From contig JAJRVB010000206.1 of NCBI GenBank assembly GCA_024277515.1, forward strand, positions 1-7,868: a stretch of 7,868 bases of DNA. The letters run 5' to 3'. Below the pieces are notes generated by a model. That model saw nothing but the letters and a program-made list of their open reading frames with translations. It was not told the origin of the DNA and did not search any database. Within the stretch, counting starts at the first letter, position 1. Every line of letters starts with the position of its first letter. The stretch is from Nitrospirota bacterium. GTDB lineage: Bacteria > Nitrospirota > Thermodesulfovibrionia > UBA6902. Of the stretch, positions 1-6,195 are shown piece after piece. The translations under genes were made by a program, and so were the position numbers.

Positions 1-1163
1 ATTGCCTTGTCTTTGGGAAAGATAGGGTTATCCGCCGCTGAGGACCTCTTTTCGAGCACATATACGATAGACAGGACCGCCGAGAATGAGAGCAGGAAGG
101 AAAGCTCAAACAGCGCCGCCGGTTTCCAGAGGAGAATAAGAACGGCTGCAACTGACAATGAGTTCAGCCACTGGTCCTTTCTTCCAAGAAACAGCGCGAG
201 CATACAGACAAGGACCACTATGAACGAACGTATGGCAGGGATGCTCAAACCTGATATTGCGGCATATGCGATCAGAACGGGCAGAGTGATTATAATGGCT
301 GTCCGGGCAGGGGTAATATATAACGTCAGTCTCGCAAGACATCCAGCCGGCAAGGATTTAACTATAAGACGGGTCATATTAAAAAATATAAGTGCGAGCA
401 GTCCGAAGTGCGTTCCAGATATACTCAGCAGGTGCGCAAGTCCGGTGGCGCTGAAGGCGTCCCTCATCTCCGGGCTGATTCCCCTCCTGAGCCCGGGAAT
501 GATCGCCTTGAGAAAAGACGCGTTTTCCGGGGAAAGACTGTTGTCAATGATCCTCCCGAGTTTCTGACGCTGCCGTGATATCCATACCCGGAGACCACCA
601 TCTCTCCTGACGATTTTCAGCTGCCTCACATAACCCGCAGCAGCAACACCGGACCCCTTCACGTTGTATGCATATACCCCAGGATTGCGGAATGCATACT
701 GCCCTCTCAGCTTTGCTATTGCGCTGATCCTGCTTCCCGGAATAAAGAGATCTTCCTGAAAATTATCTCCGTACAATGCAGGCATCATGACAAGCCGGAC
801 CCTGCCCTGTATATTCTCTCCTCCCGCGATGACCTCATTAAGGGTAAAATGGAATTTCTCTCCGGACATTTCAGGGACCTCCACAAGTGTGCCTTCCACT
901 ACTATGTCTTTCTCAGGGAACGCAATTTCAGGCAGCGTGTCCTTCCTGAGAAGGCCGTAAAAAAATCCGCACAAGCAGACGGCAATGAGCAGCAGGCTCC
1001 TGCCCGCCGTTCGATAAGCAGGCAGGGACACAGCTTTCCTGCGTCCTGACAGAAACAGATAAACGACCGCCAGAATGTATATGAACGAGAGTGATACAGG
1101 AAAAAACGGAAAAAATTCAGCTGCACCTAGTCCGCATATGAATGCGGCCGCAAATATTGTCAT
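1..1163 (-). CDS. comEC: ComEC/Rec2 family DNA-uptake channel, N-terminal part (cut by left window edge)
   Basis: The minus strand reads without a stop from an ATG at 1163 to the window edge, giving 387 residues. Full ComEC proteins have roughly 700-800, so about half is present. Residues 1-70 hold hydrophobic membrane segments. Residues ~75-190 fit the soluble DUF4131/OB-like domain. The Competence domain begins near 210 and carries the family signature HLLSISGTHFG at 244-254, followed by membrane segments (285-305, 310-327, 335-370) and a typical ELSFLLSFSAVLSI stretch. The C-terminal metallo-beta-lactamase-like domain would lie beyond the edge. ComEC is the inner-membrane channel that passes single-stranded DNA into the cytoplasm during transformation. 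The start is fixed by an in-frame TGA five codons upstream. The purine-rich AAGGGG (1166-1171) is only two bases from the ATG, so it is a poorly spaced ribosome site. Divergent from the P-loop gene. Family assignment is firm; whether the cell is competent cannot be judged. Confidence 0.92.
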   Translation of the reverse strand, partial: MTIFAAAFICGLGAAEFFPFFPVSLSFIYILAVVYLFLSGRRKAVSLPAYRTAGRSLLLIAVCLCGFFYGLLRKDTLPEIAFPEKDIVVEGTLVEVPEMSGEKFHFTLNEVIAGGENIQGRVRLVMMPALYGDNFQEDLFIPGSRISAIAKLRGQYAFRNPGVYAYNVKGSGVAAAGYVRQLKIVRRDGGLRVWISRQRQKLGRIIDNSLSPENASFLKAIIPGLRRGISPEMRDAFSATGLAHLLSISGTHFGLLALIFFNMTRLIVKSLPAGCLARLTLYITPARTAIIITLPVLIAYAAISGLSIPAIRSFIVVLVCMLALFLGRKDQWLNSLSVAAVLILLWKPAALFELSFLLSFSAVLSIVYVLEKRSSAADNPIFPKDKA

Positions 1164-1222
1164 GTCCCCTTGTTGTCAGCACACAGGTTATTTTTCTGCC
1201 ATATCCCCGAAAAGGCACTAAA

Positions 1223-1228
1223 ATTATA
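1223..1228 (-). promoter_or_regulatory. Possible -10 element for comEC
   Basis: On the minus strand this is a perfect TATAAT, with TG three bases upstream of it (TGTGTTATAAT), about 60 bases before the comEC start. No good -35 hexamer lies 16-19 bases further upstream, so this could be an extended -10-like promoter or a chance match in an AT-rich divergent spacer. Confidence 0.35.
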
Positions 1229-1299
1229 ACACATTCACCGCTTATATCTTCATGTTACGCGCCTTGCAGCCTGTAAGCTGTATCCTGTATTCTTTATGT

Positions 1300-1869
1300 A
1301 TGTTATGCAAGATCATCTCGGTCACCGGGGCACACAGCAACATTGGAAAGACCACTCTCTGCTCCATTCTACTTCAGCACCTCACAGGTTTTGGGGCCAT
1401 TAAATTTACCAGGACCCCCCTTTTTACTTCAGTGATTGATGATCCGGACATTATTTCGGAACAAGACAAGGATACCGCTGTCATGTCCCGGTCAGGGGCT
1501 GTAAAAGTTGTGTGGTTGAAAAGCTCCGGCAGTGGACTTGAAGACGCATTACATATAGCGATGAGCAAGATGGACGGCCTTGAGGGAGTGATAGTGGAAG
1601 GGAACAGCCCTGTACACTATATGGACCCGCATCTTACAATTTTTATTATAGGGGCGGACGGAGAAGTCAAGGCATCAGCCGGGGATGTGGGCCAAAAAGC
1701 GGATATCATCATAATCAACTCGCCTGACCATATGGGCAATCCTTTTTCAGCCCCTTTCCCGACAAGGCAAAATACGCGGACCTTCAGGATTGATTTAATA
1801 AAAAAAGAGGGCGAAATTGACAAATTCCTTGCATATACCAAAAAATATATAGAGGGGCTGCGTTCCTGA
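1300..1869 (+). CDS. Small P-loop NTPase, MobB/BioD-like (SIMIBI class), function unknown
   Basis: A protein of 189 residues from the ATG at 1300. The N-terminus is a beta strand running into a P-loop, SVTGAHSNIGKTTL (7-20). The spacing G-x5-GKT matches dethiobiotin synthetase and CobQ-type NTPases. The following layout, IKFTRT then DKDTAVMSRSGAVKVVW then VIVEGNS (~102-108), resembles MobB, the GTP-binding partner of molybdenum cofactor guanylation. No mob gene lies nearby, so the true substrate is unknown. An in-frame ATG at 1252 would add 16 residues (MLRALQPVSCILYSLC). I prefer 1300 because the P-loop strand then starts near residue 5, as is normal, and because 1260-1295 looks like low-complexity spacer. 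Neither start has a clear ribosome site. Divergent from comEC, and 116 bases upstream of ccsB. Confidence 0.6.
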   Translation: MLCKIISVTGAHSNIGKTTLCSILLQHLTGFGAIKFTRTPLFTSVIDDPDIISEQDKDTAVMSRSGAVKVVWLKSSGSGLEDALHIAMSKMDGLEGVIVEGNSPVHYMDPHLTIFIIGADGEVKASAGDVGQKADIIIINSPDHMGNPFSAPFPTRQNTRTFRIDLIKKEGEIDKFLAYTKKYIEGLRS

Positions 1870-1891
1870 CCGGTTTCAGCAGCTCAGGAAC
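1862..1891 (+). other. Hairpin over the stop codon of the P-loop gene
   Basis: GTTCCTGA (1862-1869) and TCAGGAAC (1884-1891) form a perfect 8-bp stem with a 14-base loop. The stop codon TGA is inside the left arm. No T-run follows, so this is not a classic intrinsic terminator; it may end or stabilise the upstream transcript. Confidence 0.3.
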
Positions 1892-1970
1892 AGCCTGATA
1901 TGGACCGGGAAGAAATCAGCGCGCCTTAATCATTTTCAGGCAATTATGTTAACATTTTGAGTTATCACGG

Positions 1971-1977
1971 AAAGGAG
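1971..1977 (+). promoter_or_regulatory. Ribosome binding site that fixes a TTG start for ccsB
   Basis: AAAGGAG lies 8 bases before the TTG at 1986. No in-frame ATG occurs near the expected N-terminus, so this site supports TTG as initiation codon. It is the clearest ribosome site of any gene in the window. Confidence 0.7.
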
Positions 1978-1985
1978 TATATTGC

Positions 1986-2813
1986 TTGCAGATTGAATTG
2001 AATGTCCTTTTATTTGAGCTTGCCCTCACCTGCTATTTCCTTGCAACAATTGCAGGTCTCTTTGAGATTTTCCGTGGAAAAAAAACCACATCGAGACTCG
2101 CCATTTACCTGTCGGTTATCGGCTTTGCTTTTCACACCGCAAATATCATTATCCGGTATATTGAAGGAGGACACATCCCGGTCACCAACATGCATGAGGC
2201 GACCTCATTTTTTTCGTGGTGCGTGCTGATATTGTTTTTTTTCCATGAATTCCGCTACAAGCTGGGACTGTTGAGTTCCTTTATTATGCCGATCGTCTTT
2301 ATCCTGATGTTCTCGGCATCCATCTTTCCGCGGGAAATAAAGGTACTGAGCCCGGTGCTCCAGAGCTACTGGTTCGGCATTCATGTGGTGCTCGCCTTTC
2401 TGGGAGACGCGGCCTTTGCCATGGCATGCGGGATAGGCATCATGTATCTCATACAGGAACGTTTCGTAAAGTCCAAAAACCTGGGTGGACTCTTTCAGAA
2501 ACTGCCGAGCCTTCAGGCGCTTGATGACATAAATTACCACCTGATAACTCTCGGTTTTCCTCTCCTGACGTTTGCCATGATCACCGGAGTAATATGGGCG
2601 AATTCAGCATGGGGCACTTACTGGAGGTGGGACCCCAAGGAAGTCTGGTCTTTGATAACATGGCTTATATACGCCCTCGTAATTCATCTGCGCCTAACAT
2701 TGGGATGGCGCGGCAAAAAGGCCGCCATTCTTTCGATCGTCGGATTTGTCATCGTTATATTCGCTTTTTTCGGCGTTACATTCATCCTGAAAGGACGTCA
2801 TATATTTATGTAG
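1986..2813 (+). CDS. ccsB: Cytochrome c biogenesis protein CcsB (CcsA/ResC type, system II heme delivery)
   Basis: A 275-residue integral membrane protein with about eight hydrophobic segments (roughly 7-29, 39-58, 72-88, 95-113, 131-156, 187-205, 221-238, 246-266). The tryptophan-rich heme-handling WWD motif is plain at 204-219 (WANSAWGTYWRWDPKE). Candidate heme-ligand histidines flank it in membrane segments, H133 (GIHVV) and H234 (VIHLR). This family forms the heme export and attachment complex of system II cytochrome c maturation with a ResB-like partner, which is not in the window. The naming is confusing: the WWD protein is called CcsA in chloroplasts and ResC in Bacillus, but ccsB in many bacterial annotations. 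The start is a TTG behind a good ribosome site. It precedes hemA by 91 bases, and adjacency of this gene to hemA and hemC links heme synthesis with heme attachment. The assignment is firm. Confidence 0.94.
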   Translation: MQIELNVLLFELALTCYFLATIAGLFEIFRGKKTTSRLAIYLSVIGFAFHTANIIIRYIEGGHIPVTNMHEATSFFSWCVLILFFFHEFRYKLGLLSSFIMPIVFILMFSASIFPREIKVLSPVLQSYWFGIHVVLAFLGDAAFAMACGIGIMYLIQERFVKSKNLGGLFQKLPSLQALDDINYHLITLGFPLLTFAMITGVIWANSAWGTYWRWDPKEVWSLITWLIYALVIHLRLTLGWRGKKAAILSIVGFVIVIFAFFGVTFILKGRHIFM

Positions 2814-2841
2814 AAGGATTCAAGGATTCAAGGGTTCAAGG
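2814..2841 (+). repeat. Octamer tandem repeat (AAGGATTC), about 3.5 copies
   Basis: Units at 2814-2821 and 2822-2829 are identical, 2830-2837 has one change (AAGGGTTC), and a partial AAGG follows. The array starts directly after the ccsB stop codon. The rest of the spacer (2842-2904) holds a run of seven C (near 2863-2869) and no recognisable ribosome site for hemA. Confidence 0.8.
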
Positions 2842-2904
2842 AACAGACTTTTATTTATATACCCCCCCGGACCCTCTAATCTCTGGCCCCTGTCTTTAAA
2901 TATC

Positions 2905-4188
2905 ATGAACATATTAATAGTCGGACTAAACCATAACACAGCTCCCGTTGAAATAAGGGAAAAGGTGGCCTTTGACGGACCAATGCTCGAAGAGGCCATG
3001 AACATCCTGAAAGAATCCCGTGTGGTAAAGGAAAATATTATATTGTCAACATGCAACAGGGTCGAGATATATGCGAGTGTGAGCGATATCGATGCAGGTA
3101 TCGAAAATATAAAAGACTTTATTTCCGGGTTTCATCAGGTCAACAGAGACCTTCTGGACAACTCCCTTTATATACATAAGGGGAAAGAAGCGGTAAAGCA
3201 CATGTTCAGGGTCGCATCAAGTCTGGATTCCATGGTTGTGGGCGAACCCCAGATCCTTGGACAACTGAAGGACGCATTTGATGCAGCCATGAAGAACAGG
3301 ACCACAGGGGTCTACCTGAACAAGCTTATGAGAAAGTCCGTCTCAGTTGCCAAGCGGATCAGGACAGAGACAAAGATCTCTGAAAATGCGGTCAGTATAA
3401 GTTTTGCAGCCGTTGAACTCGCAAAGAAGATATTCGACGACCTGTCTACAAAGGCGTTTATGCTGATGGGTGCCGGTGAGATGGGAGAACTGGCAGCAAG
3501 ACACTTGATCAATAACGGGGTAAAGGACGTATATTTCACAAACCGTACCGAGGCCCGGGCAGAGGAATTCGCAGCTGAATTTAAAGGGAAGGCCGTACCT
3601 TTTGAGACCTTTGTGGATGAACTGGTGCATACCGACATCGTCATATGCTCAACCGGCGCCCGCCATTACACTTTACTGAAAGACCAGGTCCGCCGGACCA
3701 TGAAATCACGCAAACAGAAACCGATGTTTATCATTGACATTGCGGTCCCGAGAAACGTTGACCCGGAGATCGGAAAACTGGACAATGTTTACCTCTATAC
3801 GGTCGATGATCTCAATCAGATTGTTGATTCAAACAAACAGGAGCGCGCAAAGGAAGCTGAAAAGGCAGAGGGCATTGTCGTTGAGGAGATCGGTTCTTTT
3901 GTGAAATGGACCAAATCACTTTCCGCAACACCCACGATTATTGCGCTCAGAAACAGGGCCGAGGAAATAAGAAAGACAGAACTCGAAAAGACCCTCGCAA
4001 AGCTGGGACCCATGGAGGAAAAACAGATCAGATCCATCGAAAACCTTACATCCCTGATTGTCAACAAACTGATACATTTTCCTACTTCAGCGCTTAAGTC
4101 CGAAAACGAAAACAAGGAACAGATGCTGGATATTGTCCAGCAATTGTTTAAATTAGAGATAGAGAGTGATAATAATGACAAAACGTAA
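2905..4188 (+). CDS. hemA: Glutamyl-tRNA reductase
   Basis: A 427-residue protein of normal family length. It catalyses the NADPH-dependent reduction of glutamyl-tRNA to glutamate-1-semialdehyde, the first committed step of C5-pathway tetrapyrrole synthesis, in the cytoplasm. The N-terminus MNILIVGLNHNTAPVEIRE is canonical. The catalytic cysteine is C50 in LSTCNRVEIYA. The conserved block SSLDSMVVGEPQILGQ lies at 105-120. The NADPH-binding Rossmann motif GAGEMG is at 189-194, followed by FTNRT, STGA and IDIAVPR blocks. A C-terminal helical dimerisation region runs from about 330. The ATG at 2905 is chosen because it matches the conserved N-terminus, although no Shine-Dalgarno sequence precedes it. 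The end overlaps the start of hemC, so the two are almost certainly co-transcribed and translationally coupled. HemL/glutamate-1-semialdehyde aminomutase is not in the window. Confidence 0.98.
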   Translation: MNILIVGLNHNTAPVEIREKVAFDGPMLEEAMNILKESRVVKENIILSTCNRVEIYASVSDIDAGIENIKDFISGFHQVNRDLLDNSLYIHKGKEAVKHMFRVASSLDSMVVGEPQILGQLKDAFDAAMKNRTTGVYLNKLMRKSVSVAKRIRTETKISENAVSISFAAVELAKKIFDDLSTKAFMLMGAGEMGELAARHLINNGVKDVYFTNRTEARAEEFAAEFKGKAVPFETFVDELVHTDIVICSTGARHYTLLKDQVRRTMKSRKQKPMFIIDIAVPRNVDPEIGKLDNVYLYTVDDLNQIVDSNKQERAKEAEKAEGIVVEEIGSFVKWTKSLSATPTIIALRNRAEEIRKTELEKTLAKLGPMEEKQIRSIENLTSLIVNKLIHFPTSALKSENENKEQMLDIVQQLFKLEIESDNNDKT

Positions 4189-5122
4189 AATAGTTATTGC
4201 AACACGCGGCAGCAAGCTTGCGCTCTGGCAGGCAGAATGGATCAAGGCACAGATTGAAGAGATTGAGCCTGAACTCGACGTGGGACTCAATAAAATAAAG
4301 ACCACAGGCGACAAGATAGTGGATGTCCCGCTTGCCCAGGTCGGCGGCAAGGGACTCTTTGTAAAGGAAATTGAAGAAGCCATTCTGAGAGGAGAGGCCG
4401 ACCTCGCCGTTCACAGCATGAAGGACGTCCCGACCGACCTGCCCGGAGGACTCCATTTATCCTCCATAACAAAAAGAGAAGACCCGAGAGATGCGTTTAT
4501 TGCTCAAATTCAAAATTCAAAATTCAAAATTCAAAATTTTAATGAGCTGCCGCAGGGCGCAAATGTGGGTACGAGCAGCCTTAGACGTATCTGTCAATTA
4601 TTGAATAAAAGGCCTGATCTTACAATAACCCAGCTCCGCGGCAATGTTGATACACGAATTAAAAAACTGGATGAAGGGCTGTTTGATGCCATTATTCTTG
4701 CTGCCGCGGGAGTAAAAAGACTGGGTCACGCGGACAGGATTACGGAAAAACTCGACACCAATCTCTGTCTTCCTGCAATCGGTCAGGGAGCAGTCGGGCT
4801 TGAATGCAGGGTGGATGATGAATTCATCAACAGCCTTCTCGCAAGACTGGACCACGAAGAGACCTCTATATGTGTACGGGCTGAACGTGCATTCCTCAAA
4901 ATACTTGAGGGAGGATGCCAGGTCCCGATCGGGGCATTTGCCCGGATAGCGGACGGCCGTGTTGTCATAGAGGGCCTCGTAGGCAGTGTCAACGGGAAGA
5001 CACTGATCAGGGACAGGGTAGAGGGAATGCCTCAGGACGCTGAATCTCTTGGCGAGGTGCTCGCTGAAAAGCTCCTTGCAGAAGGGGCAAAGGAAATCCT
5101 TGACAAGGTGTACGGCCGGTAA
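4175..5122 (+). CDS. hemC: Hydroxymethylbilane synthase (porphobilinogen deaminase)
   Basis: A 315-residue enzyme that condenses four porphobilinogens into hydroxymethylbilane. Visible signatures: IATRGSKLALWQAEW near the start; HSMKDVP with the catalytic aspartate at 84, the same number as in E. coli; GTSSLRR (133-139); QLRGNVDTR; PAIGQGAVGLE; and EGGCQVPIGA, whose C248 carries the dipyrromethane cofactor. The corresponding E. coli cysteine is 242. The six-residue offset lies in a stretch around 110-123 encoded by a heptamer repeat. The ATG at 4175 is preferred: GAGAG (4162-4166) sits 8 bases upstream and the N-terminus matches the family. A GTG at 4166 would add three residues. The ORF overlaps the hemA end by 14 bases. 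No hemD follows, although uroporphyrinogen synthase often lies next to hemC. All catalytic blocks are intact, so the enzyme is probably active. Confidence 0.97.
   Translation: MTKRKIVIATRGSKLALWQAEWIKAQIEEIEPELDVGLNKIKTTGDKIVDVPLAQVGGKGLFVKEIEEAILRGEADLAVHSMKDVPTDLPGGLHLSSITKREDPRDAFIAQIQNSKFKIQNFNELPQGANVGTSSLRRICQLLNKRPDLTITQLRGNVDTRIKKLDEGLFDAIILAAAGVKRLGHADRITEKLDTNLCLPAIGQGAVGLECRVDDEFINSLLARLDHEETSICVRAERAFLKILEGGCQVPIGAFARIADGRVVIEGLVGSVNGKTLIRDRVEGMPQDAESLGEVLAEKLLAEGAKEILDKVYGR
4505..4540 (+). repeat. Heptamer tandem repeat (CAAAATT) inside hemC
   Basis: Four perfect units of CAAAATT run from 4511 to 4538, preceded by a shortened unit CAAATT at 4505-4510 and followed by TT. It lies in the coding region between the DPRDAF and GTSSLRR blocks. 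Because seven is not a multiple of three, successive units are read in different frames (giving QIQNSKFKIQNF), and gain or loss of a single unit would shift the hemC frame. Confidence 0.9.
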
Positions 5123-5147
5123 GCCGTGTCTTGCCCTTTGACCGGCC
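5114..5147 (+). other. Hairpin over the hemC stop codon
   Basis: GGCCGGT (5114-5120) and ACCGGCC (5141-5147) pair as a GC-rich 7-bp stem with a 20-base loop. The first base of the hemC TAA is in the left arm. There is no downstream T-run, so an intrinsic terminator is unlikely. It may slow or partly end transcription before the SurA-like gene. Confidence 0.3.
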
Positions 5148-5165
5148 TATAGGATATATTATCTT

Positions 5166-5837
5166 ATGCTCAAAATAATGCAGAGTCATAAATTCTTCAC
5201 CATGTTTGTTCTCGGGGCAATCACCATTATGATCTCTGTCGCATTTATTTTCTGGGGTATCGGGCCGAAGGACAATGTTGCGGTATCATATGTCGCACAG
5301 ATTGATGATGAAAAAATCCCGCTCGACGAGTTCTGGCGGGCGTATGACAGCGAACTGAAGCGCCTCAAGGACCAGAATAAAAGCCCCGAGGAAATTGAGA
5401 AAATGGACCTCGAAGAAAGGGTCCTTGCTACTCTGGTAAACCGGACGGTGCTTTTGATTACGGCCTCGCGAAACGGGATTTCCGTGACCGAAAAAGAGGT
5501 CCGGGAGGCCATAATGAACACCCCGTATTTCCAGCGGAACGGCGTATTCGACCCTGAAGTATACAAGCGGGGCCTCCGGCTGAACCGCACCACGCCACGG
5601 ATATATGAGAACAACGTGAGAAATGACCTGATCATCACCCGTATGAGCAACTTAATCGGTGAAACAGCCGAGCTTACGCCGGATGAGGTAATGATTCTTG
5701 ACTCCATGGAGGCGGAGAATAAGGACCAGTTGTACTCATTATTTCTTTCCTCAAAAACCAACCTGATGATTCAGGCTTATATTGAAAGCAAGAAACGGAC
5801 GATTGATATCCGGATTAACAGGGACCTCATTTCCTGA
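5166..5837 (+). CDS. Membrane-anchored SurA/PpiD N-terminal-like chaperone, no parvulin domain
   Basis: A 223-residue protein. Residues 1-9 are short and basic and 10-32 form one membrane anchor, so the rest should face the periplasm, as in PpiD. Residues ~43-165 resemble the SurA N-terminal chaperone fold: a small strand (YVAQIDDEKIPLDEFWRAY), a helical segment (EERVLATLVNRTVLLITASRNGISVTEKEV), then YFQRNGVFDPEVYKRGLRLN and an RNDLIITRM helix. PpiD itself has about 620 residues including peptidyl-prolyl isomerase domains; this protein ends with no such domain, and I see no parvulin-like coding in any frame before 6196. It may therefore be a holdase-type folding helper for exported proteins. 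Placed 43 bases after hemC, possibly in the same transcript. The ribosome site is weak (AGGA, 5151-5154, 11 bases upstream). A shorter start at 5178 is possible. Its exact role is unknown. Confidence 0.75.
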   Translation: MLKIMQSHKFFTMFVLGAITIMISVAFIFWGIGPKDNVAVSYVAQIDDEKIPLDEFWRAYDSELKRLKDQNKSPEEIEKMDLEERVLATLVNRTVLLITASRNGISVTEKEVREAIMNTPYFQRNGVFDPEVYKRGLRLNRTTPRIYENNVRNDLIITRMSNLIGETAELTPDEVMILDSMEAENKDQLYSLFLSSKTNLMIQAYIESKKRTIDIRINRDLIS

Positions 5838-5986
5838 TAAAACAGAAGGTTCTAAAGGCAGTATCTCAGACGACCTCTTGCAGTCAATCCTTTGACATGT
5901 TCAGCACCTTCCCCTTTATGCCATGTGCAATTTTACGGGGCCCTGAGAGATATCACACACATTTCCGCGCCCGCCTGCAGAAAAGG

Positions 5987-6082
5987 TCAAATATTAAAAA
6001 TAAAAGATCAAAATTAAGGAGAATTATTTATATGATAAAAACCCTTCCATAATTTTGATCTTTGCTCTTTGATTTTTACATT
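5987..6082 (+). repeat. 96-base dispersed AT-rich repeat, copy A
   Basis: This element has the same length as the copy at 7175-7270. The left 30 bases match in direct orientation with one difference and the right 31 bases with two. The middle does not match well directly (about 21 of 35), but the reverse complement of 6006-6056 matches 7198-7248 at 48 of 51. Internally, AGATCAAAATTA (6005-6016) and TAATTTTGATCT (6050-6061) form a perfect 12-bp inverted repeat around a 33-base loop. There is no transposase or recombinase gene nearby. It could be a MITE-like or hairpin-type intergenic repeat. It lies between the SurA-like gene and the cytochrome gene. Confidence 0.85.
6032..6052 (+). other. Six-codon mini-ORF (MIKTLP) with Shine-Dalgarno in repeat copy A
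   Basis: AAGGAG (6016-6021) is followed after 10 bases by ATG, five further codons and TAA. The same peptide is encoded in copy B on the opposite strand. This is visible in the sequence, but whether it is translated is unknown; it may be a chance product of repeat sequence. Confidence 0.25.
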
Positions 6083-6130
6083 CCCATGTCCGGGTGTAAC
6101 TGAATGAGTCATGTTACTCCTTTCATCCAC

Positions 6131-6159
6131 TTGTTGGGATATACATTTTATGCTAAACT
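6131..6159 (+). promoter_or_regulatory. Possible sigma-70-type promoter for the multiheme cytochrome gene
   Basis: TTGTTG (6131-6136) and TAAACT (6154-6159) are separated by 17 bases, which would place transcription start near 6166, about 30 bases before the ATG. The -10 match is moderate. An alternative reads TTGGGA (6134-6139) with TATATT (6159-6164) at a longer 19-base spacing. The gene is preceded by a long gap, so its own promoter is expected. Confidence 0.3.
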
Positions 6160-6163
6160 ATAT

Positions 6164-6189
6164 TACTCGTTAATAATACTCGTTTAACG
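6164..6189 (+). promoter_or_regulatory. Possible operator: direct and inverted repeat before the cytochrome gene
   Basis: TACTCGTTAA (6164-6173) and TACTCGTTTAA (6177-6187) repeat with a 13-base step. Within the same stretch CGTTAA (6168-6173) and TTAACG (6184-6189) are an inverted repeat with a 10-base spacer. The site would overlap the predicted transcription start, a usual place for repressor binding. No regulator is known for it. Confidence 0.25.
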
Positions 6190-6195
6190 CAAACC

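Larger units (their letters stand above)
5838..6195. other. 358-base intergenic region carrying repeat copy A and a cytochrome promoter candidate
   Basis: No coding potential is evident on either strand beyond a six-codon mini-ORF in the repeat. The first ~150 bases show no pattern I can name. Positions 5987-6082 are repeat copy A. The last ~65 bases are AT-rich and hold a possible promoter and a short direct/inverted repeat in front of the cytochrome gene. Confidence 0.7.

Noticed and set aside
7..567. Plus-strand open frame of 186 codons at the left edge
   Set aside because: It lies opposite the ComEC frame, has no recognisable motif, and the minus strand gives a clear family signature over the same bases.
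1225..1230. Plus-strand -10 (TATAAC) for the P-loop gene
   Set aside because: No -35-like hexamer stands at a suitable distance, and it overlaps the better minus-strand TATAAT.
4505..4540. CRISPR or regulatory direct repeat array
   Set aside because: Units are seven bases with no spacers and lie inside an intact hemC frame; this is a microsatellite.
5186..5761. Long minus-strand open frame opposite the SurA-like gene
   Set aside because: Composition is serine/arginine-rich antisense shadow without domains; the plus strand shows a membrane anchor and SurA-like pattern.
5987..6082. Simple intrinsic terminator after the SurA-like gene
   Set aside because: It lies 150 bases past the stop, the stem is AT-rich with a 33-base loop, and the same sequence recurs elsewhere, so it is better described as a repeat, though it might still act on transcripts.
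5838..6195. A frameshifted parvulin domain downstream of the SurA-like gene
   Set aside because: No frame in this stretch encodes anything like a parvulin domain; stops are frequent and the sequence is repeat and AT-rich spacer.
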